From assembly GCA_022565025.1 (NCBI GenBank), contig JADFKH010000004.1:1-34894 (forward strand): 34,894 nucleotides of DNA, in the 5' to 3' direction. This DNA comes from Pseudomonadota bacterium. GTDB taxonomy: Bacteria; Pseudomonadota; Gammaproteobacteria; Xanthomonadales; SZUA-36. Shown here piece by piece: positions 31,166 through 34,894 of this stretch. Each line of letters opens with the position of its first letter. Position 1 is the first letter of the stretch. Position numbers and translations under genes: made by a program. The notes below the pieces were generated by a model. It saw only the letters and a list, made by a program, of their open reading frames with translations, did not search any database and was not told the DNA's origin.

Positions 31166-32347
31166 TCAGTTGTTCACCGTTGCTTCGAGCGCGGCGCAAA
31201 ACCGGTTGATTTCTGTGGTGGTATTGAAGTAATGGATGGAGGCCCTGATCAGGTCTTTGGCGATGCCTTCGATGTCCAGTCGAGCATCGGCGACTTGTTG
31301 GGCATGCACGTAGATGAACTGAGTTGCCAGAGCCCGGCGGATCGACTCGGCTTCTCTGGATGGCACTGTAAACGTTACGATACCGGTCTTTTGAGGTCCC
31401 CTGTCGAGCAACTGAAGACCCTTAATTTCGCTCAGCTGCCGCCGCATGTTTTGTGCCAGCCTATTCACGCGCTGACGAATGTTGTCAATGCCCAGGGCAG
31501 CGCAGTAATCAACTGCTGCTTTCAGCCCGAGGCGCCCAGCCACGTTGCTTTCCCAGTTCTCAAATCGACGTGCGTCCGGGCGCAAAACAAATTCATCACG
31601 CCCGACCCATTGGGCTGAGTGGATGTCCACAAACGGCGGATCAAAATCCTCCAGCCGTTCGCGCCGTATATACAACAAACCGGTACCACGGGGACCGCGA
31701 AGGAATTTACGACCGGTGGTTGTGAGCACATCACATCCAATCCGGGCGACATCCAGCGGCACCTGCCCGGCACTCTGGCAGGCATCCAGAAAGAACAGCG
31801 CCGGTGAATCCCTCAGTAATTCACCGACCTGTTCAGCGGGATTGAGCAAACCGTTGCTGGTCGGGGCATGACAAAGATTGACCAGCCGCACGCGATGATC
31901 CAAGCGGTTGGCCAGTGCATCCACATCAATCTGTCCCTGCTCATCATCGGGTATCACTTCGATGGAGATGTCATGACGCTGCGCCATCTGCAGGAACGCG
32001 AGGTAGTTGCTGGAGTACTCGGCGCTGGAGGTCAGGATGCGGTCTCCGGACTGAAACCCAATGCCATAAAACGCCATGTCCCAGGCCCGCGTGGCGTTTT
32101 CTATGAAGGCTATTTCATCCGGGTGGGCATTGAACAAGTCAGCCGCTGAAACGTACATGCCCTCAAGTTCTTCCTGGCATTGCCGTTTGGCTTCATAACC
32201 GCCCACCTCGCGCTCGAACTCAAGATGCCGTACAACACGCTGGTGGACTGGATTTGGCGTGGGAGAAGCGCCTGCGTTATCCAGGAAAATCCGATCAGAC
32301 ACACCTGGCGTGTCTGACCTTACTTTTTCCAGATCAATTTTTTCCAT
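31166..32347 (-). CDS. Class V PLP-dependent aminotransferase/cysteine-desulfurase-like enzyme
   Basis: A 393-residue fold-type I PLP enzyme related to cysteine desulfurases, isopenicillin-N-epimerase and ergothioneine EgtE types. It starts SDRIFLDNAGASPTPNPV. NATRAWDMAF (about 84-93) binds phosphate, LVNLCHAPTSNGLLNP and D188 (FFLDACQSAGQVPLD) hold the cofactor, and K214 in TTGRKFLRGPRGTG forms the Schiff base. The desulfurase Cys-bearing loop was not identified, so desulfuration is doubtful. It lies alone, convergent with the cytochrome gene. The ATG at 32347 is directly preceded by a hairpin (separate entry). Substrate unknown. Confidence 0.88.
   Translation of the reverse strand: MEKIDLEKVRSDTPGVSDRIFLDNAGASPTPNPVHQRVVRHLEFEREVGGYEAKRQCQEELEGMYVSAADLFNAHPDEIAFIENATRAWDMAFYGIGFQSGDRILTSSAEYSSNYLAFLQMAQRHDISIEVIPDDEQGQIDVDALANRLDHRVRLVNLCHAPTSNGLLNPAEQVGELLRDSPALFFLDACQSAGQVPLDVARIGCDVLTTTGRKFLRGPRGTGLLYIRRERLEDFDPPFVDIHSAQWVGRDEFVLRPDARRFENWESNVAGRLGLKAAVDYCAALGIDNIRQRVNRLAQNMRRQLSEIKGLQLLDRGPQKTGIVTFTVPSREAESIRRALATQFIYVHAQQVADARLDIEGIAKDLIRASIHYFNTTTEINRFCAALEATVNN
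32295..32317. repeat. Perfect 8-base inverted repeat in the aminotransferase N-terminal codons
   Basis: TCAGACAC (32295-32302) and GTGTCTGA (32310-32317) flank seven bases. It encodes the symmetric peptide SDTPGVSD, so part of the symmetry follows from the protein. TCAGACACC-type palindromes also occur as REP elements in related bacteria. It could be an operator, a mobile remnant or chance. Confidence 0.4.
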
Positions 32348-32429
32348 GGCGGCACCCCGATTAGCCGCCAGGCAGAATCTTCATGAATTCGTCAGACTTC
32401 CGGCTGACAGGCTGCAAGCAGTCTGTCAG
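32348..32429 (-). promoter_or_regulatory. Structured 5' leader of the class V PLP gene
   Basis: On the minus-strand transcript two hairpins precede the ATG. The distal one has 12-base arms at 32404-32415 and 32418-32429 with one mismatch (G.U possible in RNA). The proximal one is GGCGGC (32364-32369) with GCCGCC (32348-32353) around a ten-base loop that holds the only SD-like GGGG, and it abuts the start codon. Ribosome access may depend on opening this stem. No known riboswitch pattern was recognised. Confidence 0.4.
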
Positions 32430-32588
32430 AATTTGGCCTTGGTAGCGAGGAATCCATCCGAGGTTCCTTAACCCGCATATTGCACAAAGGCGGACCTAAT
32501 GAATGGCTAAGACTTTACGAATTCATAAGCTTTCGGTTGAAATAACTCCATTATAAATTGTAGAGTTTGTCCTATTCGGGTTTGTTAT

Positions 32589-32804
32589 TCACCAGAGTCT
32601 TGCAACCCAGCCACTGCTGCGAAAAGCGTCACTACGCGCGAAACGTAACTTTCGATTGAGACGCCGTAGAGCAGCTTTTGCTGACTCATTTCGGGCTTCG
32701 TTCGCAGCGCTTGATCCTTCGACAATTACGGCAAGGGGTTGCTCGATTTCAACCACATTGACTGCACTGCTGCTCTGGCTTTTAAATTCAGTATTGTTTA
32801 ACAT
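32589..32804 (-). CDS. Small hypothetical protein divergent from a LysR regulator
   Basis: A 71-residue protein from ATG 32804-32802, chosen because GGGAG lies eight bases upstream. An earlier in-frame ATG at 32825 would place that SD inside the gene. The N-terminal half is acidic to neutral and Ser/Ala-rich (MLNNTEFKSQSSSAVNVVEIEQ). The C-terminal half is strongly basic (AALRRLNRKLRFARSDAF) and ends GWVARLW. There is no signal peptide or membrane segment. The basic amphipathic tail could bind nucleic acid or membrane, or mark a small precursor-like peptide, but no modifying enzyme is near. Family not recognised. Its start faces the LysR gene across 119 bases, so they may share control. Confidence 0.5.
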   Translation of the reverse strand: MLNNTEFKSQSSSAVNVVEIEQPLAVIVEGSSAANEARNESAKAALRRLNRKLRFARSDAFRSSGWVARLW

Positions 32805-32923
32805 GTGTATAGCTCCCTTTTTCAATCTATCTATCTGATTTAATAACTTATATACACTAGTTAATTGTGATAGTCTAACGTGAATTAATTAATTTCAGTT
32901 AAGTAAATCTTAATGATAATCTG
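32805..32923. promoter_or_regulatory. AT-rich divergent region between the small ORF and the LysR gene
   Basis: These 119 bases are very AT-rich and include an AATTAATTAATT palindromic tract around 32882-32893 and TTATATA-like segments facing the small ORF. LysR regulators usually bind T-N11-A sites in such divergent gaps. Several fit, so none is assigned. Confidence 0.4.
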
Positions 32924-33826
32924 ATGCGATTACCCTTAAATGCTTTACGAACATTTGCAGCTGTTGCCAGTCACCTGAGTTTTTCAAGAGGCGCAGAAGC
33001 ACTCAATGTGACTCCTGCAGCGGTCAGTGCACAAGTAAGAGCTCTGGAAGATCGACTCGGGCAGCCGCTGTTTCACCGAACAGGCCGGACGGTGACATTG
33101 ACCGCAGCCGGTCAGGCCCTACTACCAGGCGTACAACGCGGCCTGACTGAAATTAGCCAGGCTGTTCGTTCACTGGAGGAATACAACGCTCAGGGGGTGC
33201 TCAATGTCAGCATGGTCCCTGCTTTTTTACAGAAGTGGTTGATGCCCCGACTAGGCAGCTTTTATCAGATCCATAGGACCATTGATCTGCGGATTAATGC
33301 CGATACGGCGTTGGTTAGCTTCACTGAAACAGATTTTCATGCTGCGATACGATTTGGTAGCGGCCAATGGCCGGAATTGAAAGCAAAAAAGCTGCTCGAC
33401 GACTGGAAACTACCCGTGTGCAGTCCGCAGTTTTTACAAAAAATAGGCCCGATTAAAGCACCTGAACAGTTACTGGAACATCATCTTCTAAATGGCGAGG
33501 ATGAGGTTTGGCCGCTGCTGTTCAAAGGCCCGGAGGAGGCACCGCGGCGACGGCATGGTCCGATTCTGGACGATTCGGTCAGTATCATTGCCGCTGCAGA
33601 ACAAGGGCAGGGCATCGGTATGGTGCGTTGGTCACTGGTTGCCGCTGAATTGGAATCCGGCCGATTGGTGCGACCAGTGCCGGTGACGATCAAAAGCAGA
33701 TTTGCTTATTATTTTGTTGCTCCACACTACTACTTTGATATGCCGAAAGTCGCTGAATTCAGAAGTTGGCTGGAGGAATGCTGCCGGGCGTTTAAGACGC
33801 CTGAAGCGGTAGATTCAGAACGGTAA
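32924..33826 (+). CDS. LysR family transcriptional regulator (GcvA-like)
   Basis: A 300-residue LysR-type regulator. The N-terminal winged helix reads MRLPLNALRTFAAVASHLSFSRGAEALNVTPAAVSAQVRALEDRLG, which matches the GcvA/AmpR-like subgroup (LNALRxFEAAARHLSFxxAA). It is followed by the linker helix and a two-lobe periplasmic-binding-protein-like effector domain from about residue 92 (LNVSMVPAFLQKWLMPRL; FHAAIRFGSGQWP; AAEQGQGIGMV). The ATG has no strong SD. It likely controls the divergent small ORF or itself; the effector is unknown. It ends 28 bases from the convergent GST gene. Confidence 0.92.
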   Translation: MRLPLNALRTFAAVASHLSFSRGAEALNVTPAAVSAQVRALEDRLGQPLFHRTGRTVTLTAAGQALLPGVQRGLTEISQAVRSLEEYNAQGVLNVSMVPAFLQKWLMPRLGSFYQIHRTIDLRINADTALVSFTETDFHAAIRFGSGQWPELKAKKLLDDWKLPVCSPQFLQKIGPIKAPEQLLEHHLLNGEDEVWPLLFKGPEEAPRRRHGPILDDSVSIIAAAEQGQGIGMVRWSLVAAELESGRLVRPVPVTIKSRFAYYFVAPHYYFDMPKVAEFRSWLEECCRAFKTPEAVDSER

Positions 33827-33854
33827 TAAGGGCAAACGCCACCGCCCCAGCTGC

Positions 33855-34463
33855 CTAACTCGCCAATCCCTCTGCCTTCATTGCGTCCTTAACGGACGGG
33901 CGGTCGGCAATTCGACCCAGGTAGTGGGTAAGTATTGGCCATTTAGTCATATCCACATCCAGCATTTTGCTCCAAGCAAGTACCGTGAACAGGTATGCAT
34001 CTGCCACGCTGAAGCCATCCCCTGTCAGGTAGGATTTACCTTCAAGTTGTTGACTTAGAAAGTCGCAGCGCTTCTCGATTAGCGCAAGCTGGTGTTCTTT
34101 GTGGGCCGGAGTGATGTTGGGGTTGAACAGCGCACCGAACGACTTGTGAATTTCTGTCGAGATGAAGTTCAGCAATTCCATCATGCGGTAACGCTCCATC
34201 GATCCCGCTTGCGGAACCATTCCGGACGCCGGCTTCTGGTCTGCGACGTACTGTAGCGTGACGGCGGATTCGGTAAGGACTTCGCCATTGTCCAGCCGCA
34301 GAGCAGGTACGTAGCCCTTCGGGTTAACTGCGGTGAAATCCTCACCGCTTTCGGTTTTCTTCGTCGCCAGATTGACTTTCTCCAAGTCAAAGCTTTGTCC
34401 GGTCTCGCGAAGGGCGATGTGGGTGGCCATGGAGCAGGCCCCCGGTGCAAAATACAGTTTCAT
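33855..34463 (-). CDS. gstA: Glutathione S-transferase, beta class (GstA-like)
   Basis: A 202-residue cytosolic GST that conjugates glutathione to electrophiles or reduces peroxides. It is very like Escherichia coli GstA. It opens MKLYFAPGACSMATHIAL with the beta-class Cys10. The thioredoxin-like domain holds the glutathione-binding VNPKGYVPAL and LTESAVTLQYVAD. The helical domain (about 88-202) has FSVADAYLFTVLAW, the conserved N-capping box, and ends RPSVKDAMKAEGL. Full length. It is monocistronic as far as can be seen, convergent with the LysR gene. The gap upstream has an AGTGTACACT palindrome (34515-34524) that might be an operator. Confidence 0.94.
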   Translation of the reverse strand: MKLYFAPGACSMATHIALRETGQSFDLEKVNLATKKTESGEDFTAVNPKGYVPALRLDNGEVLTESAVTLQYVADQKPASGMVPQAGSMERYRMMELLNFISTEIHKSFGALFNPNITPAHKEHQLALIEKRCDFLSQQLEGKSYLTGDGFSVADAYLFTVLAWSKMLDVDMTKWPILTHYLGRIADRPSVKDAMKAEGLAS

Positions 34464-34602
34464 ATTCAGTTCTCCGATAGGGATGTCGTGGAATTTCTGT
34501 GCTAAGACCTATGGAGTGTACACTTGCTGGAGCTGGGAACGAACTGATAGGTACACGTTATTCGTTACACGACACTAGCATTTTCGTATGCAATATATGG
34601 CT

Positions 34603-34608
34603 TATAAT
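34603..34608 (+). promoter_or_regulatory. Candidate -10 box before the right-edge gene
   Basis: A perfect TATAAT, 32 bases before the ATG at 34641. The nearest -35 candidates (TTTTCG at 34581-34586, 16-base spacer) match poorly. Confidence 0.35.
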
Positions 34609-34640
34609 CCAGGGCTGATCAACGACACGGTCTATACTTG

Positions 34641-34894
34641 ATGTCCAAGCAAGCCGAACGTATTTTATTGCTGTCACTGTGCGTATTTTCTTTCTTGAGC
34701 GGTAAGGTCGTGGCGGAGGATAAGGAATACGTCGAAGAGCGCCGGCTCCGATTATGGAGCAATCAGTTACACAATCCGGACCTCATTCGCTCGACCTACT
34801 TACGGGTTAATCACCTGGAAGGGAGACAGCTACAATAATATCCAACCTTATCTGGCGACCGGTTTTGCCGTACTGACGTTTGATGTGCTGGGTA
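34641..34894 (+). pseudogene. Alpha/beta hydrolase start, apparently frame-disrupted and cut by the edge
   Basis: From ATG 34641 a frame begins with a signal peptide (MSKQAERILLLSLCVFSFLSGKVVAED) and continues YVEERRLRLWSNQ, resembling the opening strand of secreted alpha/beta hydrolases, but stops at 34836-34838. In the next frame the sequence from about 34820 reads WKGDSYNNIQPYLATGFAVLTFDVLG to the edge, the typical region after the HG oxyanion motif (YNN...L...GFAVLTFD...G). The expected roughly 30-45 residues with the HGxG motif between the two parts are missing. So a deletion plus frameshift is likely, or an assembly error. Without the downstream half, a truncated real gene cannot be excluded. 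Confidence 0.4.

Noticed and set aside
34515..34524. AGTGTACACT palindrome upstream of gstA as a defined operator
   Set aside because: It is only ten bases, with no second copy or known matching regulator, so it is mentioned only in the gstA entry.

Overview
The window looks like a chromosomal stretch from a gammaproteobacterium, probably marine or aquatic. Supporting signs are lipoprotein signals, Shine-Dalgarno (SD) sequences of the AGGAG type, and close-looking homologues of Pseudomonas-type hpd and beta-class gstA. It also has a DgcN/DgcA pair, a REP-like palindromic element, and a fossil of a TPR/adenylate-cyclase-like membrane protein typical of that class. The taxon is an inference: there is no rRNA or other marker, and no tRNA, CRISPR array, integrase or insertion sequence was seen.

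Layout. 1-3.2 kb: a small membrane ORF running off the edge, a HEAT-like secreted protein, an ApbE flavin-transferase lipoprotein whose start lies in a REP-like arm, a small HTH protein, a gene fossil, and a TerB-like membrane protein. 3.3-8.5 kb: a one-polypeptide HTH/ATPase/STAS-like regulator with a five-copy TTGTCAA array at its start, an Lrp/AsnC regulator, and a divergent branched-chain 2-oxo acid dehydrogenase operon (fused E1 alpha-beta, then E2) without E3. The E2 linker contains an in-frame palindromic element. 8.7-16.4 kb: an S9 peptidase lipoprotein, a YkvI-like transporter, dgcN, dgcA and a prolyl oligopeptidase, reading as a peptide and D-glutamate utilisation block. 16.4-21 kb: a VOC protein and hpd (tyrosine catabolism), a MAPEG protein, a PLP decarboxylase and an NRDE/TANGO2 protein.

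21.1-28.7 kb is the most unusual part: a flavin reductase fused to a MarR-like domain, an SDR, a styrene/indole-monooxygenase-like protein, a divergent nitrilase-fold protein whose nucleophilic Cys position is Ala, an aldehyde dehydrogenase whose usual cofactor Lys is Leu, and a second styrene-monooxygenase-like protein. Two divergent promoters and one perfect bidirectional terminator organise it. I read it as an uncharacterised two-component flavin monooxygenase pathway acting on an aromatic or N-containing substrate.

28.7-34.9 kb: an ADP/ATP-translocase-like carrier, a diheme cytochrome c, a class V PLP enzyme with a structured leader, a tiny ORF divergent from a GcvA-like LysR regulator, a beta-class GST, and a probably frame-disrupted alpha/beta hydrolase cut by the window edge.

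Identities rest on motif recognition by eye, without database searches. Start codons were chosen from SD spacing and family N-termini.
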